DNA of 5,304 bases from JAJPJG01 sp034667645 (GTDB lineage: Bacteria; Verrucomicrobiota; Verrucomicrobiia; Chthoniobacterales; Chthoniobacteraceae). The stretch lies in assembly GCA_034667645.1 (NCBI GenBank), contig JAXDQV010000112.1:1-5304 (forward strand), given 5' to 3'. The position numbers and the translations under genes are program-made. The notes under the pieces are model-generated. The model saw nothing but the letters and a program-made list of their open reading frames with translations, did no database searches and had not been told where the DNA came from. Of the stretch, positions 1-5,304 are shown in pieces. Positions within the stretch are counted from its first letter, which is position 1. Each line of letters begins with the position of its first letter.

Positions 1-96
1 ATGATTGTCTCCAATGGCGTCGGCAATTGGTTTCCGGTGCGCGTCCATGCGCCGGCGGAGATTGTGCATATCACCTTGCGCACCTGCGCGGTTTAA
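1..96 (+). CDS. Metallophosphoesterase, C-terminal end only (partial)
   Basis: Frame 1 is open from the first base and ends at TAA 94-96, giving 31 residues. They include SNGVGNWFPVRVHAPAEI and then VHITLR. This fits the conserved tail of YkuE/YaeI-type calcineurin-like metallophosphoesterases, which typically end in a pattern like YVSRGIGxxxxPxRxxxxPEIxxxTLR. In that family the Asn/Gly of the 'RGxG' turn and the Pro-Glu-Ile strand close the beta-sandwich core; the metal-binding His/Asp motifs lie upstream, outside the window. The ATG at base 1 is almost certainly an internal Met, not the start. The gene lies on the same strand as the following esterase, 62 bases upstream of its chosen start, so co-transcription is possible. 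The call rests on a short tail, so family confidence is good but substrate and exact subfamily are unknown. Confidence 0.72.
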   Translation: MIVSNGVGNWFPVRVHAPAEIVHITLRTCAV

Positions 97-158
97 CTGC
101 GTCCTTTCTGGATCAAGTGCCTTCCGGTTTCTGCCCCGAGCGGATACAGTCCTTGTTC

Positions 159-1064
159 ATGAAACCACTAATCCCTCTGTGGATCGCGGCCGTCACGACG
201 GTGATGCACAGCGCGGTTGCAGCGGACGATCTGGCTGCGAGCCAAAGGTCTGGTGCGGATTCACATATCGTTATTCCCCTCTGGCCAGCGGGTGCGCCCG
301 GCTCGGAGGCGCGCAAGGATGAACCTGAAAAGGTCGTCGGCAACAGTGTTTCAAACATTCATTTTCCGACGCTTACGGCCTTCCTTCCCGGCAAAGACAA
401 TACTACCGACTGCGCGGTCATCGTCTGTCCGGGCGGCGGCCACCGCAATCTCGTCATGCAGAAGGAAGGCTACGACATCGGCCAGTGGCTCGCCGATCAC
501 GGGCTGGTCGCGTTTGTCCTGAAAAACCGGCTGGCGCGCGACGACGCGACCCCGGAGGGTAGTCCGCAACCCTACACGATTGAGCGTGACGCGCTGGCCG
601 ACGCGCAACGCGCGATCCGGCTCGTCCGCAGCCGCGCCAGCGAGTGGGGAGTCACTCCCGCGAAAGTAGGGATCATCGGTTTCTCCGCCGGAGGCGAACT
701 CGCCGCACTGGCGGCCATGCATCCTGATGCTGGAAACGCCACCGCCGCGGATCCGATCGAGCGCTGCGATGCGCGGGCCAGCTTCCAGGGACTGATCTAT
801 CCCGGTCAGTCGCAAAAGGTCACGCCGGCTAATGGCGCCCCGCCAGCCTTCCTGGCCTGCGGTGCCGACGACCGGCCCGATATTTCCGAAGGCTTGCCGA
901 AACTATACTTACTTTTCAAGCAGGCCGGCGTGCCCGTGGAGCTGCATATCTATGCCGGCATCGGCCACGGCTTCGGACTGCGTCCCGGCCCCGCTTCCGG
1001 CTGGGCGGACCGGTTTCGTGAATGGCTCGTCAATCAACACTTGATCCCTGCTTCCGCGCCATGA
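159..1064 (+). CDS. Secreted alpha/beta hydrolase (acetylxylan-esterase-like carbohydrate esterase)
   Basis: The 301-residue protein probably removes acyl groups from plant or algal polysaccharides outside the cytoplasm. Residues 1-21 form a signal peptide: MK, then a hydrophobic stretch, then AVA before the likely cut near A21/A22. A mature-region LWPAGAPG motif (41-48) is typical of this esterase group. PGGGH (91-95) supplies the oxyanion-hole loop. GFSAGG places the nucleophile at Ser176, GADD gives the acid at Asp237 or Asp238, and GIGHGF gives the base at His270, so the triad is complete. The frame is open further upstream to an ATG at 27, but that start would overlap the preceding gene and bury the signal peptide; ATG 159 is therefore preferred although no clear Shine-Dalgarno site precedes it. 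The fold and secretion are well supported. The substrate (acetylxylan, feruloyl or another ester) is inference. Confidence 0.9.
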   Translation: MKPLIPLWIAAVTTVMHSAVAADDLAASQRSGADSHIVIPLWPAGAPGSEARKDEPEKVVGNSVSNIHFPTLTAFLPGKDNTTDCAVIVCPGGGHRNLVMQKEGYDIGQWLADHGLVAFVLKNRLARDDATPEGSPQPYTIERDALADAQRAIRLVRSRASEWGVTPAKVGIIGFSAGGELAALAAMHPDAGNATAADPIERCDARASFQGLIYPGQSQKVTPANGAPPAFLACGADDRPDISEGLPKLYLLFKQAGVPVELHIYAGIGHGFGLRPGPASGWADRFREWLVNQHLIPASAP

Positions 1065-1081
1065 GTCGGCAATAGACACAC

Positions 1082-1254
1082 GTGAAGACCCTTGAGTTAT
1101 CCGCTGTCGGTTCCGATCGCCTAGACCTCGCAAACCCAACGGTAACAGGAGAAATCATCGGCGCGCGCAATGCCGCGCAAGTGGAGGGTATCATCGGCGG
1201 CGTGACCCTTCACTGACACGCGAAGAGATCACCGAAATCGAAGATAACGGCTGA
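1082..1254 (+). pseudogene. Decayed C-terminal remnant of an aldo/keto reductase
   Basis: In one frame, 1127-1213 reads LANPTVTGEIIGARNAAQVE followed by GIIGGVTLH, and then stops at TGA 1214-1216. Shifted by one base, 1213-1254 continues as LTREEITEIEDNG and stops at TGA 1252-1254. Joined, this is the normal AKR C-terminus: the (A/L)xNPxVTxxIxGAR cofactor-binding segment followed by the LTxEEIxEIE helix. Just upstream, 1110-1127 in another frame reads VPIA, TAG, T, which fits the expected VAIAWT with TAG 1122-1124 in place of the Trp codon TGG. KTLELSAV at 1085-1108 may be the preceding helix. There are thus at least two frame disruptions, one nonsense change, and no barrel or catalytic tetrad. 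Nothing of the N-terminal four fifths of the gene is present, because the esterase gene ends at 1064. It is not a recent copy of the AKR at 3568, which has GTKRRKYLEEN in the same place. Confidence 0.75.
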
Positions 1255-1281
1255 ACGGCTCCGCACGAATTCCCATTCACC

Positions 1282-2076
1282 ATGAACCTGCAACTCGAAA
1301 ACAAACTCGCGCTTGTCTCCGGTTCGACCGCTGGCATTGGACTTGCGATCGCGAGTGCCCTTGCCGCGGAAGGTGCGTGTGTGATCATCAACGGTCGCAC
1401 CTCCGAGCGTGTGGAGGCGGCGACACAAAAGATTCGCGCCCTTCATCCGGAAGCAAAACTGGAATCCCTGCCGCTCGACCTTTCTACGGCAGAGGGCGCG
1501 GACGAAACTGTGAACGCGTTTCCCGATGTGGAAATTCTCGTGAACAATCTCGGCATCTTCCAGCCGAAGCCATTTGCGGAAATTCCGGATGCTGACTGGC
1601 TGCGCTTTTTCGAGGTGAACGTCATGAGCGGCGTGCGTCTGAGCCGCGCCTATCTGCCGCGAATGAAGCAGCGAAACTGGGGGCGTATCGTTTTTATTTC
1701 CAGCGAGTCGGGCATACAGATTCCCGCGGAAATGGTGCATTACGGCATGACGAAAACCGCGCAGATCGCCATTGCCCGTGGGATCGCGGAGACCTGCGCG
1801 GGCACGGGCGTGACGTGCAACGCGGTGCTGCCCGGACCTACTGGCTCGGAGGGCGTGAAAGAATTTGTCGGCTCGCTGGCAAAGCAAAACGGCCAAAGTT
1901 TTGAGGAAACAGAAAAGGAGTTTTTTGAAAAGGCACGCCCGAGTTCATTGCTGAAGCGGTTTGCCACTCCGGATGAAGTCGCGTCGATGGTCGCGTTTGT
2001 CTGCAGCCCGCTTTCCTCGGCCACGAACGGCGCGGCGCTGCGTGTCGATGGCGGAGTGGTGAAGTCGCCATTTTAA
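1282..2076 (+). CDS. Short-chain dehydrogenase/reductase (classical SDR)
   Basis: This is a 264-residue NAD(P)(H)-dependent oxidoreductase of the usual classical SDR length, expected to be cytoplasmic and to act on a carbonyl or hydroxyl group. The Rossmann glycine motif is GSTAGIG (14-20). INGR after the second strand (about residues 35-38) places an Arg where NADP preference is often set. The structural NNAG motif appears as NNLG (88-91). The catalytic residues are Ser141 in ISSESG, Tyr154 and Lys158 in YGMTK, with the normal 13-residue Ser-Tyr spacing. The PG motif (LPGPT) after strand 6 and the terminal LRVDGG are also present, so the enzyme should be active. The ATG follows 27 bases after the AKR remnant, with no strong ribosome site. 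It is the first gene of a four-gene run and the next gene begins 4 bases after its stop. Annotators may call it 3-oxoacyl-ACP reductase, but the substrate cannot be told. Confidence 0.93.
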   Translation: MNLQLENKLALVSGSTAGIGLAIASALAAEGACVIINGRTSERVEAATQKIRALHPEAKLESLPLDLSTAEGADETVNAFPDVEILVNNLGIFQPKPFAEIPDADWLRFFEVNVMSGVRLSRAYLPRMKQRNWGRIVFISSESGIQIPAEMVHYGMTKTAQIAIARGIAETCAGTGVTCNAVLPGPTGSEGVKEFVGSLAKQNGQSFEETEKEFFEKARPSSLLKRFATPDEVASMVAFVCSPLSSATNGAALRVDGGVVKSPF

Positions 2077-2080
2077 AAAC

Positions 2081-3094
2081 ATGAGAGCCTGGCAATTGAC
2101 CGCGCAGACCGGCGCCGACGCATTAAAACTTAACGAACTCGACCAGCCGACACCGATCGCGAATCAAGTGCTGGTGCGGGTTCGCGCGACTTCGCTGAAT
2201 TATCGTGACCTCATGCTGGCGAGTGGCAGTTACGGCGCGCCCGTGTCGCTGCCGCTGATCCCGCTCTCCGATGGCGCGGGCGAAATCGTCGCAGCCGGTG
2301 AGGGCGTCACACAGTGGAAAGTCGGCGATCGGGTAGCGGGCACATTTTTCCAAAAGTGGCTGACCGGCCGTGTGCAGCGGGAGGCGTTTGATAGCACACT
2401 CGGCGGCACAGTTGAAGGCATGCTGGCCGAATATGTGGCGCTGTCTGCGGATGGGGTGATCGCGATTCCGCCGCACATGAGTTTCGAGGAAGGGGCTACG
2501 CTGCCATGCGCGGCGCTCACCGCGTGGCACGCGCTCGTAACCAGCGGCAAAGTTTCCGCCGATCAAACCGTGCTTCTTCTCGGCACCGGCGGCGTTTCCG
2601 TTTTCGCGCTCCAGTTCGCCAAAATGCACGGTGCGCGGGTGATCATCACGTCGAGCAGCGATGAAAAACTCGCGCGCGCCAAAGCGCTCGGCGCGGACGA
2701 AACGATCAACTACCGAGCGACACCAGACTGGGAAAATGAAGTCTTTCGCCTCACGGCAAAAGCGGGCGCAGATCACGTGATCGAAGTCGGCGGCGCAGAT
2801 ACTTTTCCGAAGTCACTGCGCGCGCTGGCGCTGGGTGGCACGATCAGCGTCATCGGCGGGGTGAGCGGGTTTACCAGCAACGTCGCCCTCGCGGAAATTC
2901 TTGGAAAATCGGCGCTCATTCGCGGCATCTACGTTGGCAGTCGCGAGATGTTTGAAGCGATGAATAGCGCGATCTCAGGGCACCAGCTCAAGCCGGCGAT
3001 TGATCGCGTGTTCCCGTTTTCCGAAGCGCCTGCCGCCTACCGTTATCAGGAAAGCGGCGCCCATTTCGGAAAGATTGTCATCGCCGTTTCATAA
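2081..3094 (+). CDS. Zinc-independent MDR oxidoreductase (quinone reductase-like)
   Basis: This 337-residue enzyme belongs to the medium-chain dehydrogenase/reductase superfamily, which reduces or oxidises alcohols, quinones or enones with NAD(P)H. The N-terminal GroES-like domain shows SLNYRDL (38-44), where the NYRD signature is typical of QOR-like members, and VGDRV (81-85). The Rossmann domain has GTGGVS (168-173) followed by ALQFAKMHGARVI and the SSSDEK turn. The family's HFGKIV ending is at 328-333. The zinc-binding Cys/His ligands and the four-Cys structural zinc lobe of classical alcohol dehydrogenases are absent, so a zinc-free mechanism is expected. The start lies 4 bases after the SDR stop, which implies co-transcription and probably coupled translation. 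Databases would likely label it NAD(P)-dependent alcohol dehydrogenase, but the missing zinc sites argue for a reductase of the quinone/enoyl type. The substrate is unknown. Confidence 0.92.
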   Translation: MRAWQLTAQTGADALKLNELDQPTPIANQVLVRVRATSLNYRDLMLASGSYGAPVSLPLIPLSDGAGEIVAAGEGVTQWKVGDRVAGTFFQKWLTGRVQREAFDSTLGGTVEGMLAEYVALSADGVIAIPPHMSFEEGATLPCAALTAWHALVTSGKVSADQTVLLLGTGGVSVFALQFAKMHGARVIITSSSDEKLARAKALGADETINYRATPDWENEVFRLTAKAGADHVIEVGGADTFPKSLRALALGGTISVIGGVSGFTSNVALAEILGKSALIRGIYVGSREMFEAMNSAISGHQLKPAIDRVFPFSEAPAAYRYQESGAHFGKIVIAVS

Positions 3095-3115
3095 CCCAAG
3101 CAGCACTGAATCTTT

Positions 3116-3571
3116 ATGTCCGACATCAACCATCCAGACCTCACACAACGACCGCCACGGAGTCCGCGCTGCCGCTTGGGCGGCTACGCCATTCTGCCGC
3201 GGATGCTCGACAAAGGCCGCGCGGAGATCGCAGGCAAAAACGGCGAATACAAATACAACTGCCCGCTCGACCAGCACATCGTCAACTTTCTCGGAATCGA
3301 TGCCGAGGCTTTGCGCGAGCAACTCGCCGCAGGCAAAGGTGACGGCGAGATCCTGGATTGGATCAATGCCAACGCAAAGCACCAGCGCAGCGCGTGGGAG
3401 ATCGAGCAGTGGAGCGACTTTCAGCAGCGGCGCGGACCGGACAGCGATGCGGAAACCCTCCTGTATTTCGCCGAAGCAGTCGGCAAATTCAGCAAAACAC
3501 GCGAGGACATCAAAACCTGGGCCGATCTGCTCGACGTGGATGATTTCGTCAGCTTCGGAGGAAAAGCATGA
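3116..3571 (+). CDS. DUF5069 family protein
   Basis: This 151-residue soluble protein has no signal peptide or membrane segment. I recognise the DUF5069 signature: DLTQRPPRSPR (8-18), LGGYAILPRMLDKGR (21-35), GKNGEYKYNCPLD (40-52) and GDGEI (75-79). The C-terminal part is charged and helical, with many Trp, Asp and Glu residues. The family has no established biochemical role that I know of. Conserved Arg, Lys and Tyr residues in the first half and the single conserved-looking Cys49 in NCPLD would be the candidates for a functional site; a second Cys (19) lies in the PRSPR segment. The gene starts 21 bases after the MDR stop without an evident ribosome site, and its stop overlaps the start of the AKR (ATGA at 3568-3571). 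It therefore sits in the middle of a redox operon. Any function in that pathway is inference from position only. Confidence 0.9.
   Translation: MSDINHPDLTQRPPRSPRCRLGGYAILPRMLDKGRAEIAGKNGEYKYNCPLDQHIVNFLGIDAEALREQLAAGKGDGEILDWINANAKHQRSAWEIEQWSDFQQRRGPDSDAETLLYFAEAVGKFSKTREDIKTWADLLDVDDFVSFGGKA
3557..3561 (+). promoter_or_regulatory. Strong Shine-Dalgarno site for the aldo/keto reductase
   Basis: GGAGG lies within the last codons of the DUF5069 gene, with 6 bases between it and ATG 3568. It is the only textbook ribosome site in this window. It fixes the AKR start and suggests that translation of the AKR can begin independently of, or by re-initiation after, the overlapping DUF5069 gene. Confidence 0.8.
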
Positions 3572-4557
3572 AGACGCGGGAACTTGGAAAAAGCGGGCTG
3601 CGCGTGTCGGCGCTTGGCTTGGGCTGCATGGGGATGAGCGATTTTTACGGCGCCCGCGACGATACGGAATCGATCGCGACCATTCACCGCGCCGTCGAGC
3701 TCGGTGTGACGCTCATTGATACCGCAGACATGTATGGGCCGTGGACGAATGAAGAACTTGTCGGCAAGGCGATCAAAGGCCGGCGTGAGCAAGTGGTGCT
3801 CGCAACAAAGTTCGGCATCGTGCGCGATCCAGGCAACCCGGCCGTTCGCGGCGTGAGCGGCAAAGCGGACTACGTGCGCAACGCGTGCGATGCGAGTCTG
3901 CGTCGGCTCGGAGTCGCGGAGATCGACCTTTACTACCAGCATCGGGTCGATCCGGAGACGGAGATCGAGGAAACAGTTGGCGCGATGGCGGAACTCGTTC
4001 GCGCCGGCAAAGTGCGGCATCTCGGCTTATCGGAAGCGGGTCCGGAGACGATCCGCCGCGCGCATGCCGTTCATCCGATTACCGCGTTGCAAACCGAGTA
4101 TTCGCTCTGGTCACGGGATCCTGAGGACGAGATACTGAGCGTCTGCCGCGAGTTGGGAATCGGCTTTGTGCCTTACTCTCCGCTGGGGCGCGGTTTTCTC
4201 ACCGGTCAGATTAAACAAGTGGAGGATTTCGCGCCCGATGATTACCGGCGCCAATCGCCACGCTTTCAAGGTGAGAACTTCCGAAAGAACCTCGATCTCG
4301 TCTCTCGCATTGAAGAAATCGCCAAGACGAAAAACTGCACCGCGTCACAGCTCGCGCTGGCCTGGGTGCTGGCGCAAGGCGAGGACATCGTGCCGATCTT
4401 TGGAACCAAGCGCCGGAAATATCTCGAGGAGAATCTGCATGCGCTCGACGTGCTGCTCACGCACGAAGACCTGCAGCGCATCGACGAAATCGCGCCCCGC
4501 GGAGCCGCCGCCGGCGGACGCTATCCGGAAACGATGATGCAGTTTGTGAACCGCTAA
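3568..4557 (+). CDS. Aldo/keto reductase, AKR13/YakC-like
   Basis: This 329-residue NADPH-dependent reductase has a TIM-barrel fold and should reduce aldehydes or ketones in the cytoplasm. It opens with the family beta-hairpin, MKTRELGKSGLRVSALGLGC. The catalytic tetrad is complete: Asp51 and Tyr56 in IDTADMYG, Lys81 in ATKFG, and His125 in YYQHRVDP. The YYQHRVDP wording, the GMSDFYG segment near residues 22-28 and the cofactor-clamping GTKRRKYLEEN (279-289) together are typical of the AKR13 (YakC) group. The usual IPGTKR is here IFGTKR. Length is normal and the C-terminus is intact. The start overlaps the DUF5069 stop by four bases and has a strong GGAGG. It is the last gene of the run; a convergent gene follows. 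Family assignment is firm, but the natural substrate is not determinable. Confidence 0.95.
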   Translation: MKTRELGKSGLRVSALGLGCMGMSDFYGARDDTESIATIHRAVELGVTLIDTADMYGPWTNEELVGKAIKGRREQVVLATKFGIVRDPGNPAVRGVSGKADYVRNACDASLRRLGVAEIDLYYQHRVDPETEIEETVGAMAELVRAGKVRHLGLSEAGPETIRRAHAVHPITALQTEYSLWSRDPEDEILSVCRELGIGFVPYSPLGRGFLTGQIKQVEDFAPDDYRRQSPRFQGENFRKNLDLVSRIEEIAKTKNCTASQLALAWVLAQGEDIVPIFGTKRRKYLEENLHALDVLLTHEDLQRIDEIAPRGAAAGGRYPETMMQFVNR

Positions 4558-4660
4558 ATACGGCAATTCACATCAATTGGACTCCACAGAAATTGGGCGG
4601 CTGGTATTCGCGTCGTGGTCGAAAAATATCTCTTCAAAACCTTGGGCGAACCCGCATTGC

Positions 4661-4675
4661 GGACTGAGTAAGTCC
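4661..4675 (+). terminator. Small hairpin in the convergent spacer, possible weak terminator
   Basis: GGACT, a 5-base loop GAGTA, then AGTCC form a perfect 5-bp stem about 100 bases after the AKR stop, followed by AACAGTTTT. It lies in the 150-base space between two converging genes, where a terminator is expected. The stem is short and the T-run is only four bases and offset by four, so it may be chance. The rest of 4558-4707 shows no gene or RNA that I recognise. Confidence 0.25.
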
Positions 4676-4707
4676 AACAGTTTTGCTATCTGCCGAGCCG
4701 ACTGCCG

Positions 4708-5304
4708 CTACCGCGCTGGGCGGGGAACCTGGATTCGGAAATCGCCGACGCCAGCAGCGGAAAGACTGTCGGGCAGCCATTGGAAGGGCGGTTTAAGAAC
4801 TCGCACTGAATCAATGGACGTACCGAGGACGCCGAACGCCTTGCCGCCGTTGTCGGAAACCACCGAGGACAGTGTGACACTGCCAACAGCCTGCGCGGCG
4901 ATAAAGCTGTTCCTGAAGGCAGCACTGGAATCTGTGCCAATCGTGGTTGAGCCGATTCTCGCCGGGATCGTGAATGAGATGCCGTCGGGATTCCCAAAAG
5001 TGGAACCAGTTACCGCGCACCCGGCGTATAAGCTCGAGTCATTCATGTGCGCTGCGCTCACGCGGCTGATATTTCCGCCGACCAAAATCGCGGCAGAGTC
5101 GATCGCCCCCCGCACGTTCAGCCAGCCCAGCGCCGGTTCGCCGTGATTCAAGCCTTCGCCAGAAAGCGTCAGATTCGCCCGGAAATCTCCGGCGAGCGCG
5201 AGTTCCGCCTCACCGCTGATTCGCATCGCACCGAGACTCGGAGCGGCGATTTCGCCCTCGCCGACGTGGGCCGCGGTGAAATTGCGGATGCCGCTGCCGA
5301 AGCG
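4708..5304 (-). CDS. C-terminal part of a beta-strand-repeat surface protein (partial at the 5' end)
   Basis: The minus-strand frame is open from the right window edge to TAG at 4710-4708, giving the last 198 residues; the start lies outside. An in-frame ATG at 5226-5224 is only an internal Met because the frame continues upstream with the same composition. The sequence is rich in Gly, Ala, Ser, Val and Ile, with only one Cys and short alternating strands: LGWLNVRGAI, AAILVGGNISRVSAAHM, then SSLYAG, followed by ARIGSTTIG, QAVGSVTL and SIDSVRV. This strand-turn rhythm (G-S-hydrophobic-x-hydrophobic) and the final 'FGVLG..IDSVRV' block resemble the ends of large extracellular beta-strand-repeat or solenoid proteins common in Verrucomicrobiota and Planctomycetota. 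No PEP-CTERM or LPXTG sorting signal and no membrane helix are seen at the C-terminus. A surface or secreted adhesin/matrix role is inferred from composition. Confidence 0.75.
   Translation of the reverse strand, partial: RFGSGIRNFTAAHVGEGEIAAPSLGAMRISGEAELALAGDFRANLTLSGEGLNHGEPALGWLNVRGAIDSAAILVGGNISRVSAAHMNDSSLYAGCAVTGSTFGNPDGISFTIPARIGSTTIGTDSSAAFRNSFIAAQAVGSVTLSSVVSDNGGKAFGVLGTSIDSVRVLKPPFQWLPDSLSAAGVGDFRIQVPRPAR

Noticed and set aside
1082..1216. A 44-codon GTG-started ORF in the intergenic gap
   Set aside because: Its second half is plain AKR C-terminal sequence that continues in another frame after the stop. It lacks a ribosome site, so it is better read as a decayed fragment than a small gene.
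1210..1896. Long minus-strand ORF (228 residues) opposite the SDR
   Set aside because: It is Arg/His-rich with no recognisable domain, and lies antisense to an SDR with all conserved motifs. It is the usual mirror ORF of a GC-rich gene.
2096..2101. TTGACC resembling a -35 promoter element
   Set aside because: It lies inside the first codons of the MDR gene and has no matching -10 box at suitable spacing. It is a chance match.
2123..2776. Minus-strand ORF (217 residues) opposite the MDR gene
   Set aside because: It is the complement of a complete, motif-bearing MDR gene. Its composition is Arg/His-rich and it has no family signature.
3000..3719. Plus-strand ORF (239 residues) overlapping the MDR end, DUF5069 and the AKR start
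   Set aside because: It is out of frame with three well-supported genes, rich in Ser/Arg/Thr low-complexity sequence, and spans gene borders. It is a shadow.
3421..4020. Minus-strand ORF (199 residues) opposite DUF5069 and the AKR
   Set aside because: It crosses the border of two confident genes and shows no domain. It is a shadow of GC-biased codon usage.
4644..4653. GGG-CGAA-CCC mini-hairpin in the convergent spacer
   Set aside because: The stem is only three base pairs with no T-run after it on either strand, so it is too weak to call a terminator.
4577..5146. Plus-strand ORF (189 residues) at the right end
   Set aside because: Most of it lies opposite the minus-strand beta-strand-repeat gene, whose strand periodicity is far more protein-like and which stays open to the window edge. 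The plus frame has no recognisable domain and no ribosome site.

Overview
This is a GC-rich, gene-dense bacterial window. It looks like ordinary chromosome carrying metabolic genes, not a phage, plasmid or defence island. Several things point to a Verrucomicrobiota-type genome (or a relative in the PVC/Acidobacteria range): a DUF5069 protein, a secreted esterase with an LWPxGAPG opening, the tail of a large beta-strand-repeat surface protein, and mostly weak or absent Shine-Dalgarno sites. The lineage is an inference from gene content; no rRNA or marker gene is present.

Left part (1-1064, + strand). The window opens inside the last codons of a gene whose C-terminus matches metallophosphoesterases of the YkuE/YaeI type. 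After a 62-base gap comes a signal-peptide-bearing alpha/beta hydrolase, probably a secreted carbohydrate esterase, with a complete Ser-Asp-His triad.

Gap 1065-1281. This 217-base stretch is not empty. It holds a decayed C-terminal fragment of an aldo/keto reductase, recognisable by GARNAAQVEG and LTREEITEIE. The two pieces are in different frames and a TAG sits where a Trp codon is expected. It belongs to a different AKR subfamily from the intact AKR further downstream.

Central block (1282-4557, + strand). Four tightly packed genes form a likely operon: a classical SDR, then 4 bases later a zinc-independent MDR/quinone-reductase-like enzyme, then 21 bases later a DUF5069 protein, then with an ATGA overlap an aldo/keto reductase of the AKR13/YakC type. 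Three unrelated NAD(P)H-dependent oxidoreductase folds next to each other suggest a carbonyl/enone reduction or detoxification role, but no substrate can be read from the sequence.

Right part (4558-5304). A 150-base convergent spacer with a small hairpin separates the operon from a minus-strand gene that runs off the right edge. The 198 C-terminal residues seen look like a repetitive beta-strand (solenoid-type) extracellular protein.

I saw no tRNA, rRNA, CRISPR array, insertion sequence, attachment site or defence system, and no clear evidence of a novel system. The most unusual items are the AKR remnant and the placement of DUF5069 inside a redox operon.
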